A stretch of 64,000 nt of DNA from Eumeta japonica (taxonomy: Eukaryota > Arthropoda > Insecta > Lepidoptera > Psychidae). A program made the position numbers and the translations under genes. The notes beneath the pieces were generated by a model, which worked only from the letters and a program-made list of their open reading frames with translations, had not been told where the DNA came from and did no database searches. Positions 13,501 to 28,500 of the stretch are shown piece by piece. The stretch is taken from contig BGZK01000091.1 of NCBI GenBank assembly GCA_005406025.1, positions 682,001 to 746,000 on the forward strand, written 5' to 3'. How positions within the stretch are numbered: position 1 is the stretch's first letter; each line of letters begins with the position of its first letter.

Positions 13501-16500
13501 TTTCGCGGCTGAGCTTCCAACTGTAGACTGCAGGAAAAATGTTAGATGTACTAAATTGCTAATATAATTTAGAGTTTATTGAAATCTTTTCCGATAAGAA
13601 ATGTCATAAAATGATTCTACTATATAAAAAAAAAAAATTCTATTGATCGATATTCTGATCGTTCAAAATTAGTCCTAATGTTTTATACCAGGTGAAAACT
13701 TTAGACGCTTTTTCTATAAATATTAATAGATAATAAATAAATAATAACTAACGTTAACACTATTATTTATCGTCTGTATTTGTTTTTGATTATTATATAA
13801 CACAATCATAGGAATTTCGATATAATTATATACGGAGTTTAACTAATAATTAAGCCAGAAATTTTGAAATAAATTTACCTCTTCTGTTGCCGTCAGGTAA
13901 GTTGGCGCAGGAATACACCAGAGAATACGAGTCGTAGTCTGTGTCCAGTATCCAATAATTAGATTGTGTGGTTTCTAAGAGAAAAAATAGTATTACAAAT
14001 TAATTATAATTTATTAAGTAATAGTAGTAAAATTAGGATTTATTTTAAGTGAAACATTAGCTTTTTCTCATGGCTCCGTCTACAATCTTGTTTGATATTT
14101 TAGTCTTTATTAAAACCTAGACTCTAATTCCGATCTTGATCCATTACCGATTCTGATTCTGATCCTATTACCGATTTCAATTCATCTTCTTTCCTCTCTC
14201 GTATCTTTTTCTCTCTCTCGATCACCGTCTCGCTTTTGTTCGCGGCACATTCGCTTTCTCTATTCATAATCCTCTCACCTCATATCTCTTTCTCTTCCTC
14301 CTCTACTCAGTCCTCTCTCTCTCAGTCCTTAACTCTGTTCCTTTAAGCCTCTAAATAGAGAATAGAGATAAAGAATGAGAGAGAGAGAGAGAGTGAGTGA
14401 AGTGGAAAACAAACATAGCCGCCAAAATATAATTAAAAAGTGACGTTTCAAATATTTTTTCTAGAACTTGAACATAACTTATCATTATAATATATAGCTC
14501 ATATTTATAAACAGACGGGCAGATATGCATTAGCTTATATTTTGCATAGACAAACAAACAGACTTACGTTTTAGGCGTCGATATGCTCTATCCGTTTAGT
14601 AAATTTTATTGAAATCCATGTGGGTAGAGTTGTAGGGCATTATGCATTATTAATTATAGCATATTATTACATGCGTAGAACACTCACACACATCAATCTA
14701 AACATGAAATGCTGCATATAGCCACTCCGTAGTGCGCTTGCGCTTAGCCATGATTTATCTTCACGATCACAATGAACTAGAATTGTTACTGCTAATACTC
14801 TAGACTACTTAATATAAACAAATATATATTAAAACTTGCTCAAGTAACGTATTTCTATACTAAAGAAAAAGTTATACAAGTCTTCCGAACGGTTATTGAG
14901 CCATAAAAGTGTAATATATAGTAGGCGGACATACAGATAGATAAATCGACTTAATGTCCATGGATACGCCTAAAACTGAAAATTATACGATTTTTTAAAT
15001 AAACGATAATTTAATAAAAACCTATGGAGAAAAGACTGAAAAATGAACTATGCCATAAGGAAAATGACAAAGTTAAAAAAGAAGTACTGAAAGAATGAAA
15101 AAGAAATTGTTACCACTGTTAAAGACAATATTGCCTTTAAATGTATTTTATTGTTCAAATTCGACATTTGATAATATACTAACTAATAAACTTATACTAA
15201 TAACTTATTTAAGAAATATCGCTCATCTTTCGTCATTGAGTATTAAGCAATATTACTTGTGACTTTATTTCTGTGATTTCGTTATTTTTACACATTAAAT
15301 AGGTATTTATGACACCAAGTTAATTAGAATAATAAAATTATGGGTTAAAAATAAAACATAAAGAAAATCACAAATTAAACTTAATTTCCCTGCACTTAAA
15401 CATCGTCTCTATTATCTGAAACTTTATGCCATCTTTTCTTGTCTCCATAAGTTACGCTACTGCGAGCCCCATTCCACGCTGGATGACGTTACAATTCACA
15501 AAAACAACTTCGTCATATCGTTAAAAGATAACGTGGAAGAATCACAGAAGTAAGCATTCATGAGTATTAAAGAAAACCGTACCAGCGGCGATATAAACAA
15601 TACGCCGACTGTTCACTACACAGATGCAACTTATGCAGTTTGTATTCACAGTGAAAATTTTCTGCACTGTTTAAGGTCCCTCACCATTGGTATCGCCGAT
15701 AGGGAACGAAACGATGAGCCTGGCGCTGCCGTCGTCGCCGTCCAGGACGGCCGTCCCCGAGATGGTGTCCAGGGTTTGGTCAACGACTTGCGTGTTGAAA
15801 ACGTTGACGACGCCATCCACGCCCAAAGTGTAGATGGCTTCGTTGCAGGCGCCCCCTTCGAATTCTGACGCATAGCTTTCGATCGATCTCCATAGACCTT
15901 GATACTGAAATGTTTGATAATTTATTTTATTGTAACATACCCAAAAAATTGGATTGAGTAGAAGATTATTAATACTATAAATACCGTCAAAAGCGTCATA
16001 CAAAAATATAGTGAAACTTAATGCAGTTAGTTTATAATATGTAAGTAATATGAATTATGTGTGATGTGGACTGAGAAAGAAGCAGGTTTGAAAGCAAGAT
16101 CGGGAGTGGGGCCAATCCGTAATTCAATCGGAATTCAGTATCAAGTTCTAATTTAGAAAAGGATTACTGTAAAATATAAGATGAAAAACCTTATTCTGTA
16201 TTTACACATGCGAAGTCGGAGCCGGTCACTAATCTTTTTTAAAACTCCTAATATTTCAGCATTAATTGAACAAATTAATGTGCATCGCTTTTAAAACGAT
16301 TGGTACTTATTAAAAAAAAAAAGCATTTATATACATATGCTCAGATAAACATGCCCAAAGAATGATTGTTTATAAACAGTTTATTTATAGCCTGATCATT
16401 CTTAAAATAATTTAACAAATCTATAAAGTAATTTGAACGACAACATTAATATTAGTACCTGATGTTACCCCACATAATCGAGATTATAGAATGCTTACAT

Positions 16501-19500
16501 CGTGTAGTTTGAGGTTTAGATAATAAGTTAGAAAAATACTTTTAAAAATGCATATTATGCTTATGAGTTTCTTTGATTGCTTTTCGAAGTAGCGTCTTTG
16601 TTAACTTACGCGAATCGGATTGAAGTTTTCCATTACAGGAATAGTGGGGTCGCAAGGGCCGTCGATGATTACTGGCTCTCCTGCTGGCACGTCCGGGAGG
16701 AAGAAGCATGCGTCATCTGACTGATCTGTATCCTCATAATACTGGTCGGCTAAAACTTGGATCGATGATATAACTTCATTTATGGCTTGGTTTGCTTCGG
16801 AGTTAAGTCCCGATCTGTCTCGACTAAGCTTCCAACTGTACACTGCAATGGAAAATTAAGTTATTATGTAATCTTAGGTAAATTGTGGTTCTCAATACGA
16901 ACAAGCAATTTTAATATTACCTCTCAGATTTATTTAAATGATACTATTTTCAAACTGCCTACTTATTACTTTATGATTACAGGTTTAACGGAACTTGTCT
17001 TTCTTAAATATCCCATAAAACATCAAGTTGTCAGTGGTGATTTGTGGTGAAATCAAGAGTGAAATCCTCACACTACAAATCATGATTTTGAGTTCAATCT
17101 CAATTGCATTGTATATTTGGCATTTAAATAGCTACTACAACAATACATCAAAAAATGTTTTTGCGTTTCCATTTAATGATTCGAATGTAATCAGAATTGA
17201 TGAAGGGACTGGATTGAAAATCGAAAGTGAAATTGCGATTGAAATCGTCTATAGATCAAAAATCCAGAACGTGTTTGACAGTGATATAAATAAAGACGAA
17301 AGAATTAATTTTATGTCTGTGATAGCGAGTTACAAATAAAAACCGCTTGCAGTATTTCTGTCAAATTAAGTTAAAGTTCTATTTGTTTTACGAACAACAC
17401 TTTAGATAATCAAGAATTTAATTTGACACTCAAAATTATTTTTCCTCACCTTGTCTCCAGTCTTGGTCGATGTTAATACAACTATAGGCAAGAGCGTAAT
17501 TGTCGTAGTCTGTGGCGAGAATCCAATAGGGGATACGAGTGACTGCGAAGAGAATGCACATATAATTTGTAGAAATATTCATGCATTTACAATTATAATG
17601 TTACAACAAGAAACAAACGTTCAGTTTCTACCTGTTCCGTCTTGATTAATCATCTCGATTTCGAATTTGGCACTGTTGTCGTTTGATGTTCTGATCGCAC
17701 CAGATGTTATCGAATCAAGGAAATAGTCCACTACTGTCGTCAGTTTAATGTCGAAACTATTGGCAGAAGTACTCGAATAATCGAAGGATGGACATTCCCC
17801 ATTTCGGTTGTAGGGATAAGCCGCTACCTCACTCCAGACTCCGCTGAACTGCAAAGAAATGAACTGATCAGAGATTCCGCATTTTGATAACGTGTCGATT
17901 GTTATGCAGTTGAACGCGAATTTGCTCTAAGTAACGTGCATTCGTAACTTTCGTCATAAAAATGCATCTTCAGGTTGGTGTTAAATGACTTAGGGCTTGG
18001 ATATGAAACTAGTAAATAGAAATTATAAAATTTGAAATTAATAAAAATTAGATATTTTACATTTATTATCCCCTTTTTTCCGTTTATCGTGTTGACGTAT
18101 TAATTTAAATGAACACCGTGTCAATTTTTGACGCAGTACGTTTCTTTGTGAAAGGTAAAACTAATAACTATAATAAAAAAATTCAATTGATTTTGAGGAC
18201 AACATTATTTAGACTATTTTAGAAGCGCTTGTGGCATTTATTCATATTTTTCATACACGACCATTTTAATGACTTGCCTAATGTATGAAAGGCAGTACTG
18301 CGGAGAGATCAAGCTGTATCTCTGGTTCTACCCAATCGAATTATATGAAATATAGTATGTTAAGTTGGGCCCCAAACTAAGAAACTGTGAAAACTTCATC
18401 AAAAGTTGTTCGGCAGACAGACAGATAGACATTCATTCTATAAACGGTTGTTTTGGCTTTTGTTGTTCTAATAAAAACCCCCCATATAAGTTTTTTTTTA
18501 AATATTTATAAAGTATAGACATCTGCTTGTTACAATTTCATTATATATATATATAGATTAGCATGTAATATAGATTTATGTCCGTTAATGTGTAACACCA
18601 AGATAATACTTTATTATTAGCATTTTCAAGAGACATACAAACGAACCACCAGGGAGTAAGTGGTCATCATAGCCCATGGACACTCACAACTCTAGAGGAA
18701 TTACTACTTCATTGCCGGCCTCTTGTGTAGGAATAGGACATTCGATGGAGAAGGGACCAACGGAGGAGAAGTGCAGCGATGGCGAGTGGAGTGGGGCATC
18801 TCACTCACTGGACGAAACGAAATAGCGGAAAATGTTACTTCATAAATGTATTATGTGAGAGTGTGGCATCTCACCGTTAGTAGACAACAGAATAACTTTG
18901 CCGCTCAATACAATATAACAGTGTTATGACTTCATTGCAATTTAACCACGTTACGAAACCAGGCTTCAAAAATCAGACTTACTCTGTTTATGTCGAAATT
19001 AGGAACAGCTTGGATGCTCTCATCGCACTGGCCGGGGAATACAACTTGTTGGCCCAATATCGGTTCAGGGAAAAAGAAGCATCCTTCGGGTGTTTGATCT
19101 CTCGTTTGGTAGTATCTGTCGTCAAGGACCGGTATGGACGCAATTATGTTATCCATTATGGCATTTTCTGCTTGGGTTAGTTGTTTTCTTCTACTTAGTT
19201 TCCAAGACCAAACTGCAAATTAATAAATTTTGATTTGACGTAGAAAATAAAATGGAGGTTGCATTTATATATTAAATAAAATCATTTTGATAGAATATTA
19301 ATTATTATCAAGAAGAAGAAGAATTGCAAGAAACTTCTTTAAGTCTATTTTTTAAAGTTTGATATTTAAATGTATTATATCGATATTAAAATGTTATCGT
19401 CGTTTGAAAATTCATTGACAAAACAATATACCACTTTGGTGACTTATTTCTAAATGCAGTTGTTAAATTGGTTGTTATTTAATTTTTTCTTATGAATTAC

Positions 19501-22500
19501 GTTAAACAAATTTAGTCACCCGTAAAATAATTAATTAATATTTGTCATTATAAATCGAATGTATGTTACTTCATAGTTTTATACAAAAAATGTTAAAAAC
19601 GCTTAATAATTAGAAAAAAATGAATAATAAAATTCTCTTTTAATATATAAATTAAAGAATAATAAAAGTAATAATCTATGAGGTTATTAAAAGCAAGAGA
19701 GAAATAACTTAATTATTTCCATGTTTTTTACAAATATCAGGTTCAAAAATTATTTACATCAAGTATGAAAAAAGTTCTCTTCATTATCAAAATTAATTTA
19801 TATGGCCGGTAAAATCAGAATTTAAAACTAAATATGTTATTTACTATTGAGTGGTAAATAACATGTTGAATGCATTTTTTGAAGATGACTTGAGTTTTAA
19901 AAACAGTGGGAAAAGTCGTTTTAAAAATCAACGGCGCCGTGTTTTTCATATTTAAATTAATCATCAATTATTACGTACAATAAAAGTATTTCACAATACT
20001 AAAAATAACGTTCTTGAGTGTTCAATAATATGAATACAAATGGTTGTATTCATATTTTTGAATTTATTTAACCTTGAATCAAAACGTATTTGAGAAATGG
20101 TTCCCAAATATGTTTTGGTTCAGAGCAGAGTCTTCACGAGTTATCCATTCAAGAGTTGAAATATTATCCATTTTGGAGTTGAAGTATTATCCCTTCGACT
20201 TCACACTCACCTCCTCGACGGTCTTCGTCGATCTGGGCGCACGTGTACACCAGAGCGTAGTTGTCGTAGTCGGTGCCGAGCACCCAGTAGTCCGTATCCG
20301 TCGTCCCTGTAAGACATGCCTTCATTTGTACTTCTAGGAATTGTTATAAAATTTCAAGCACTGTATATTTTCATTTGTAATTTGGCTGATTTTTTTTTGT
20401 GAGTGTATTAGGAGAAGGTTTGCATGAAAGAAAAGAACCCATGTAAATTTTTTTGTTTGTTTGTTTGCTCTGAGTATCTTCTGAACAGCTAAACTGATCA
20501 CGATTCGATTTTCACTGGACGGTTGAGGAGCTTACTGGATTACATTTAGATTACTTTTTAACTAGGAAATATTTAGAGTTCTTGCGTAAAAACTAGAAAA
20601 CCCTTTGAAGTAGGATAAACTATCAGAATTGAATTAAATTTGGAACCAGTATCGAAATTGGCGACAGAACCGGAATTGGGATTGACGTCAAGGTGAAATC
20701 GAGGACGAGGAGCAGAATAGGGATATAATGGACGCAGTGTCATCAGCTTATATGAAAGACGTCAGAATTTGTTCTATATTCACATTGAATATCTATAATA
20801 AAAATTATCGGGGGTTTAATTATATATTACATATAATTTATTTACACGATTATAATTTATTTAACCAATTTTAATAAAAGTTACCACGGTTACACTTAAA
20901 ATAAAAAGGCAATTCGTAAATGTAAAATTAACTGACAGATTGCCCATGACCATACAATACATATCATATATTGCGGATTACGTTACCGAAATACATTTTT
21001 GGTTTTGGTGCAACTCGCCGTTAGTACGGACAAAGCTGAAAGTCAATAAGAGAATGTGTGATAATTTGTTAGGGCTCTGTGGGAATTACTAAGAACCCTT
21101 ACAGTTTAAATGATTTCAATAGAATTTTGTATGGAGATAGCTGTAAATAAATGAAAAGATGGAAACAGCTGGGAGTTAAATGTACAGGATATTTATTTTA
21201 TGTATCTCGAAAGCCTAAGAAGGGATATCCGATATATTTTTAGGGCTCCGTGAGAATTACTAAGAACCCATATAGATTAATCAATTTTAATAAAATTTAA
21301 AATGGTGATAGTTGTTAACCAATTAAAGTACTTACGATGAGTTTTGAGGGTTCGTGAGAATTATTAAAACCCTTATAGTTTAATCGATATCAGTAGGAAG
21401 TTGGTATAGAGACAGCTTATACAAAATATCAGCGAAATCGGTCAAACTTATAGTTTGACCGATTTCGATGATATTTACACTCGTTTTTCTTCTTAGTAAA
21501 GAAAGAGTGTTTCGAGTAGCTTATTGTTGCGTGGTTATGTTTTGCGAGATTAACAAATCTTAAATTAAAATTTGAACGATTTCCATAAAATGTATTTATA
21601 TATGGGTGATTCCGTTCTGTGATTTTTAATGTTCTGCATTGTTTGTTCTGTTTTTTTCTCACTGGCAAATAGTTAATAATCTATTAAAGAAAATTTTGTG
21701 TTAATTGGATAATTATAAACATATTTAAACATTATTTTTATATAATATAAATTGCCACTGAGAGAAAACTTTTATTGCATCATTTAAATATCATTATCGT
21801 GTCCAGTATTAATTATTCACCAGTGAGAACAAACAGAACAAACAATACAGGACATTAAAAATCACAGTTAGAATTGAATCACCTATATATTAAAAAATCG
21901 ATATAGAGTACTTAATTTTTGTGATTACGTGAATAGCCTAATAAAATTCACTAAAAAAATTATTACAATTTAACTAATGTCAATGAAATTTCCGGTTTTC
22001 TCTTATTAATTTAGTTAGTAATTTGAAATTATGAAGGAATGATTATGAACTACTATATTTCATTTTATTTATCAACAAAAAAAGACTGGAACAAACCAAA
22101 AGCGAAGGTGTAAGAGAAAGCGTACTACAGGCAGTGTACAAGCCAACGTGGGAGCCGCGACGCGATAGCTACTACTAATATAAATCTGTTTAAGAGACTG
22201 GCGCTACGGAAGAAATAAAAAAAAGTCTCTTGTAACTATATAATTGTCACATTTTATTGAGTAAATCGTTTACGCCAATGATGATTTTTTTCAGAAAGCT
22301 GGCTTCTTCATTTTATTGCAGAATAAGATATGAGAAAATGTTCAAATAATAAACAAAAAAAAAGCCACACTAACACAATAAGCGGAATAAATGAGAAAGC
22401 TTAGTCTACGCGGGAAAAGCTACTTGTAAAATCAATTTACATAACTAAATAGTTTTAAAAATACTTCACACGTCATCGTATAGTTTAGGTATAGTTAGCT

Positions 22501-25500
22501 AAGACACCAAAAGTGATCCGGATTAAAACCGTAACCGGTAACTGAATCGAAATATAAAACGGCATGGGAAGTAGAATTGAAAAATGTATGATTTCTCAAG
22601 GATAACAGTTTTAACAAATTTTGTGGTTGGTTAACTAATTTGAAGAGCGAGATATCGATGAAAATTGAGAGGGGAAGATGGGCTAGGAATCAAGAATAGT
22701 GCTAGGGCCTGTGTCGTAATGGAAAGAGATTTCGTCTGATATAAAAGATGAAAAAATTCATCGTATTACATATCCACGCGGACGTCACCGTTAGCAAAAT
22801 CTTGTAATAAACAATTCTGCAAACTGCTTTTGGTGCGATAAAAATGATGATAAAACATGAAAATAATCTGCAAGTGTTAAGGTGTATTCAAAATATCTCA
22901 CAGTTGGTCCCAGCGAGGGGGAAGGAGACGACGAGCTTGCCGAGCCCGTCGTCGGGCGACGCGAGCGCGGCCGAGCCGTAGATGTAGTCCAACCGCTGGC
23001 CGACGACCTGCGTGTTGTACACCTCCACGCCGGCGTCCGTGAGCGTGTACCGCGCGTTGTTGCACGTGCCCGTTTGGAACACCGACGGGTAGCTCTCTAT
23101 CTCGTGCCACACGCCCATGTACTGGAGTGCGAAATTGAAACGTAATAAAGTATTTTGTCTTTATTTTTGCGAATAGATGCATCGAAGATAAGGATTCAGC
23201 ACTATTATTTTAACGAAAACAATGAAGTATTGTTTCTTTTTGATAACAATTCTGAAATTTCACTATGAAATGGCAATAATATCGTACAGCCATGTCAATT
23301 TAATTATTTTCACTTTCATATAAAGTGATTTTGATTTTGTAAAATAATTATCTGCTCAGATCGCTGGTAGCTAGAAGATTAATTAATCCGGATTTTATGG
23401 GTATTATAAAGTTATTGTTATTCCACCAGTTAAATTAAGCTTGAAAGAAATAAATTCTCCGGGAATATTTGTAAAATAATAAAAATTGTGGTACCTGTTT
23501 ACGAAATGGGAGTTACATCTACTACTAATTTATTTCTAATGCTGTTGCTGATAGAATACCAGATTCATTGGAACAACATCAAGATTTTCTAACATATATT
23601 AGGACAATTATTGCTATAGTTCAATTTAGCACAACATATTATGTTGTGCTAAATTGAACTGAAAATTCAAATGCATTAACTTTCTCTAACAGAAACATTA
23701 AATTAATTGATGTAGTGGTTGTGTTGTAAAATTAGATTTGATTTGATGCTTGCCAATTTCGGCGACTACTTCAGCTTCGATTCCTTTTATATCTTTGGTG
23801 AAATCTTTTTGAAATAAATTTCGTGCTGATTGCGGGTACGTAAGCATAATATACTTGTAATTGATTGCTGCTCTTGGTAAAGCTCTTGACTCATCTCACA
23901 TTGAGTCGCTTTAAAATTGTAAAATCTGGATTTACTCAGAGCTCTCAGCTCCGAGTAATGAGTTGCTAGTATCTTCCACTAAGAGAAGTCTATACTGTGA
24001 CATTTGGCATATTGTAGTTTCTGAGGAATTCGCTTTGCTTACACCTGTCTTTCTAAATTTCAGAATAAAAATCTATTTACATATTTTCTCCTACGCCATC
24101 CATGTCATGTAACTACATCACCGAAGTTGTCACCGCATGAAGGAGGCCTCAATACCACCTCCGCTGGCAAAATGTAGTATTCCGGAGTTCCTCATACGGT
24201 CAAATCATCCAGGTTTTTGTGCATTTCAGATAAAATCGGTACAGTATGTATAAGTGAAGAAGCTGTATAGTTTATTTTTTCGCAAAGGATAAGAGATTAG
24301 AAAGCCTGAATACTATATAAATAGAAGTTTTAATGGCCAAATTCCGGTTGCAAATGTAAAAAATTTGGTATATAAAGGTCTTCATTGTTGACCGACTTCA
24401 GAGAAGACTTTGCATGGGAGCTTGTGATAATCAATTTGTTCAACTTAATTTTAAAATTTCACGAGCCGGTGTCATTTTGTTACCATTGTTCTTACGTTTC
24501 TTTAAAAACTTCACACATTTCGTTGTCAATCTGTTAGAAGAACTTCTGGTTTACTTTCTAGGGTCTTGGGATACCTCTATCTTCGTTCCATGCGCTGTTT
24601 TTGCACCAAGTCTGTCCATACTGATGCCTATAGGCTTTGAGTTGATTTTAGCGCCTAGACAAACTTCCTCCACAAAGATCGATAGAGTCGCTCTTAGCTT
24701 TATTCGCTTAATCAGACATCCAATCCATCACGCTTAACCCAAAAGTTGATGGAGTCTACTAAAGTTTGGTCTCTGCATGCACTGCAGTTACTCGATTTGC
24801 TGATAAAATTTTATGTGATGCTTACGTTCAGTGGAGTTTTGTATTTCTCAGTGAAAAGATCGATAGAGTACCACAGTGTTCTTAGTAGTGTTAATACCCT
24901 AAGATACAACCGGATTGGAAAAAATATACTTGAAGCTGTAGGTCAGTGAAAACTAAAGCGTTAGTATGCCTTTTTATATTATGTTCCGGCGTATTGTGTG
25001 GTTTGTATATTTCTGATATTTTAGGTTAATCACTTTTTATTGAGCTAAGTACTGCCATTATTTTACTGTTTAAATCAATGAATATTATGCACATTAGTAT
25101 AATATTGATAATTGTACCAGTACCAAAGATTCCCAGAAAATTTAATTAAAACGTACTGCATCCGAAAGCTTTCACAACTCTGCAACAGGGTAGATTTCAT
25201 TCATCCATGTCAAAGTTACAGTAAAAACAAAAACGCATCAAAGGGAATTGGTATACAAATAATTGGATAACGGAAAATATCTTCTAAAAATCAATACTAA
25301 CTCTAGCAGCGTCGAAATTTTGTTGCACTTGGATGCTTTGGTCACATAAACCTCTGAAAGTGACTGGTTCGTTGTACACAGGGACCGGAAAGTAGAAACA
25401 GTCTTCATCTGAATGTAATCTACGCGTGTAGAATCGTTCGTTTAGTACGCGAACTCTGCTAATAACCTCATCCATAGCTTGTATTGCGGAGTTGGATAGT

Positions 25501-28500
25501 TCTCGTGTGCGACTCAGCTTCCAACTGTACACTGTAAATATACAACTAATCAATGATGTCGATATAAAAAAATCAAATGATGTTCTTTGTACAAGGTATA
25601 TGAAAAAAAAATATCATATTCTTAGGCGGTATTGAAATAAGTGTAAGTTAAACTGAATCTAATTAACTTAAAATTACTGACATCAAGTGGAACGTAACGT
25701 CCGTGAGTATCTAAGGCTCACATACTAGATACTGGAGAACTTAGAGCTGTATTGCTAGAACGCTTGCAATTGATGTTCTTCATTATTGATGACAATTCAA
25801 AAAAAAAATAATAACGGTTGTTACGAGTAATCATAGTAGTAATAAATGATTTGTTTCTTTAAAAAATATATAGCCTTATAAATATAAATTTGTAAATATT
25901 ATAATATTAGGCAAATACTTAATTTCTGTTTCTGTATACACAAAATCTGTTGATTATTATACTAATGCAGATACGTGTTAATTTCAAAAATTCATACCGT
26001 TGTACACAATTAGATTTTTTCTATGTGTTGTATTTATAAGGGCAAACATTAGGTACGTTTCTAAAGTAATAACTTTACCTCGCATAGTGTAATCATCCAC
26101 GTTGGAACAGGAATATACTAAGGAGTAAGAGATGTAATCGGTCCTGAGTACCCAATATGTGCTTGTAACTGAAACAGGAAAATAATGATAGTTTGTCTAA
26201 TCATAATAAGTAGATTAGAATGAAAGTCAAATAGCTTTCGCAGTAAGAGGCTTGTCCCACAGTTTTTGGGTCTTATTTCTCATTAGAAAAAAAAATTAGT
26301 ATTTTTTTTAATGTCATCGCATTGATGCTTCTATACCTTACGTTGACCCATATGAAATGGTTTTCAATATTTATATGTAATAATGTTATTGTTTTGATAT
26401 GATAGCTTGTTTGAAGAAGTTAAAAAGATCAACAAAAGCAAACTTATCAATTATATATTGTCAATGCAATTTATTAATAGAGCAATATAGAATGTAGTTC
26501 TCTTAATACTTAGAAATATAATAACACAATTTACCGTTAATTCCCCCAACTTCAAATGTAACGAGCAGTTTGACGCTGCCGTCATTGTATTGTAAAGTAG
26601 CTCGTCCATAAATATCGTCCAGAGTTTGGTTAACAACTTGGGTATTATAGACGATTACTTCTCCGCTTGAGTTTATGGTGTAATTGGCCTCATTGCAAGT
26701 ACCATCTTCGAACTCTGCCGCATAACTTTCAATGTTTCTCCACAATCCTTCATACTGAAACATATAGCACAATGCAAGAGTGCTTATGTGATACATGCAC
26801 ATTAACGGTTTGGTTTTGTAACATTTGTGAATAGTAGAATTGAATTGCAAAAGAAATTAGTCTCACATATCACAAAATTGTAATGTAAAATAAACATATT
26901 TCCCGGAAGTTAGAATTATTATTGTCCATACAACATGGTATATCATTCATCATATATATAAATCTCGTCACTTTCGTCGCATCATAATAAACTATTTTTT
27001 TTTTTTTGTAAAACAAAATTTAACTGTTAGTAAACTAAACTTTTACAAGTTTGGAGTTTCATTTGAGTTTTACTAAAAAGATTGTATAACAGAAAATCTA
27101 AAGAAATGGATACAATAAAATGTTGACGAACTGCTTTGGAAAATAAAAAAATAAATTTATAAAATAATTACCCGACTTGGATCAAAGTTCATCTCAACCG
27201 GTATAGTGAGATCACATTGTCCATTAAGGATTACTGGTTCTCCTGGTGCCAAGTCTGGCAAATAGAAACAGGCATCGTCCGATTGATCGGTAGTTTCAAA
27301 ATAGTCATTGCTCAATACTTCGATAGACGACATTGCTTGATTTATCGCGTTCTCAGCATCAGCCGATAATCCAGAGCGAGATCGACTGAGTTTCCAACTT
27401 CGAACTGACAAACAGAAAATCAATTATAGATTGGTAAAAAAAGTTTAAACTTTACAAAATATTACTTCTAATTTTTAATATCAGTCTTTAGTGCATTTAA
27501 GTTTTTAAGCAGAAAAGTGGATGTGATATCTCCATGAAAAAAATTTAATGCTATTTGGTAGATTTGCAGATGGCAGAGTACATAAGTAATGAGGGTAGGT
27601 ACATTAATTACAAAAAATAAGGTATTTATGCACCACCCCTTGCCTAAATTAGTGTCTTCAGGGAGGCCTCTCCTTATCGCTGTCTTATGCGATATTCATA
27701 AAAATGTTTTGTTTCTGTATAATTTGCAATTTTGTCAAATAGGCAAAAAGGTCAAAGGTCAAAATTTGTATAGTGAAACTATCTCAGTCACCGTTATACC
27801 GCTTCTGTCGCGTTGTATATAGGATTTGTAATGAGCCTGCATCCACGTGTGGTGTTCGTAAATATCGCTTTTGACAAGTGAGAGATCTAATCTGACGTTT
27901 CCCACTTTTTATACTTATATGAGGTAACTGCCTTTTTATTTTTCGTACTGAGCCAAATAAAAAAGTAGTTACTTTAATTATACTACAAAATGTTTAGAGT
28001 AACAGAAAGTTTTCTAAAATAGCAGGAGGGGCTCTGCAATTTAACAATTCCTGTAAGATAATTTTTTGTGCCGTGGTGTGAATTTTGATGATGAGTAAAT
28101 ATTTTTCATTAAATATTATTAGTAAAGATAATCGTTATGTATGAGCCTGAACCGTCTCTACATTTTCATATTAGTTATTTATTTACAACGCTAGCGAATA
28201 TAATAAGTTTTATAAACTCATGGTAGAGGTGAAGGTTTTGTCAATATCGAATTGAAGAAAAAATGTATGAGTAGTCTACAAAGTCTATAGTTAAATGACA
28301 TGGTACGGTACATTTTTACATATTAAACGAATTGAAATTATTGTCAATATTTATATGTAATAATGTCATTATTTTGATATAATAGCTTGTCTGAAGAAGT
28401 AAAAAAATCAACAAAAGCAAACTTATCAATTGCATATTACATATGGATGATATCAATAAAAACAATTTAAATAAATTATTACGACTTCATTCATTCGCCT

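Noticed and set aside
22882..23145. Plus-strand and alternative-frame ORFs across the GC-rich exon A copies (also at 30000-30260 and 15560-15870)
   Set aside because: High GC removes stop codons in every frame. The minus-strand frame with the lipocalin motifs and correct splice phases is the real one.
24414..24949. Plus-strand ORFs of 107 and 67 codons as a possible receptor-like gene
   Set aside because: Hydrophobic but no recognisable family, no splice context and no conserved motifs; it lies inside a polycalin intron.
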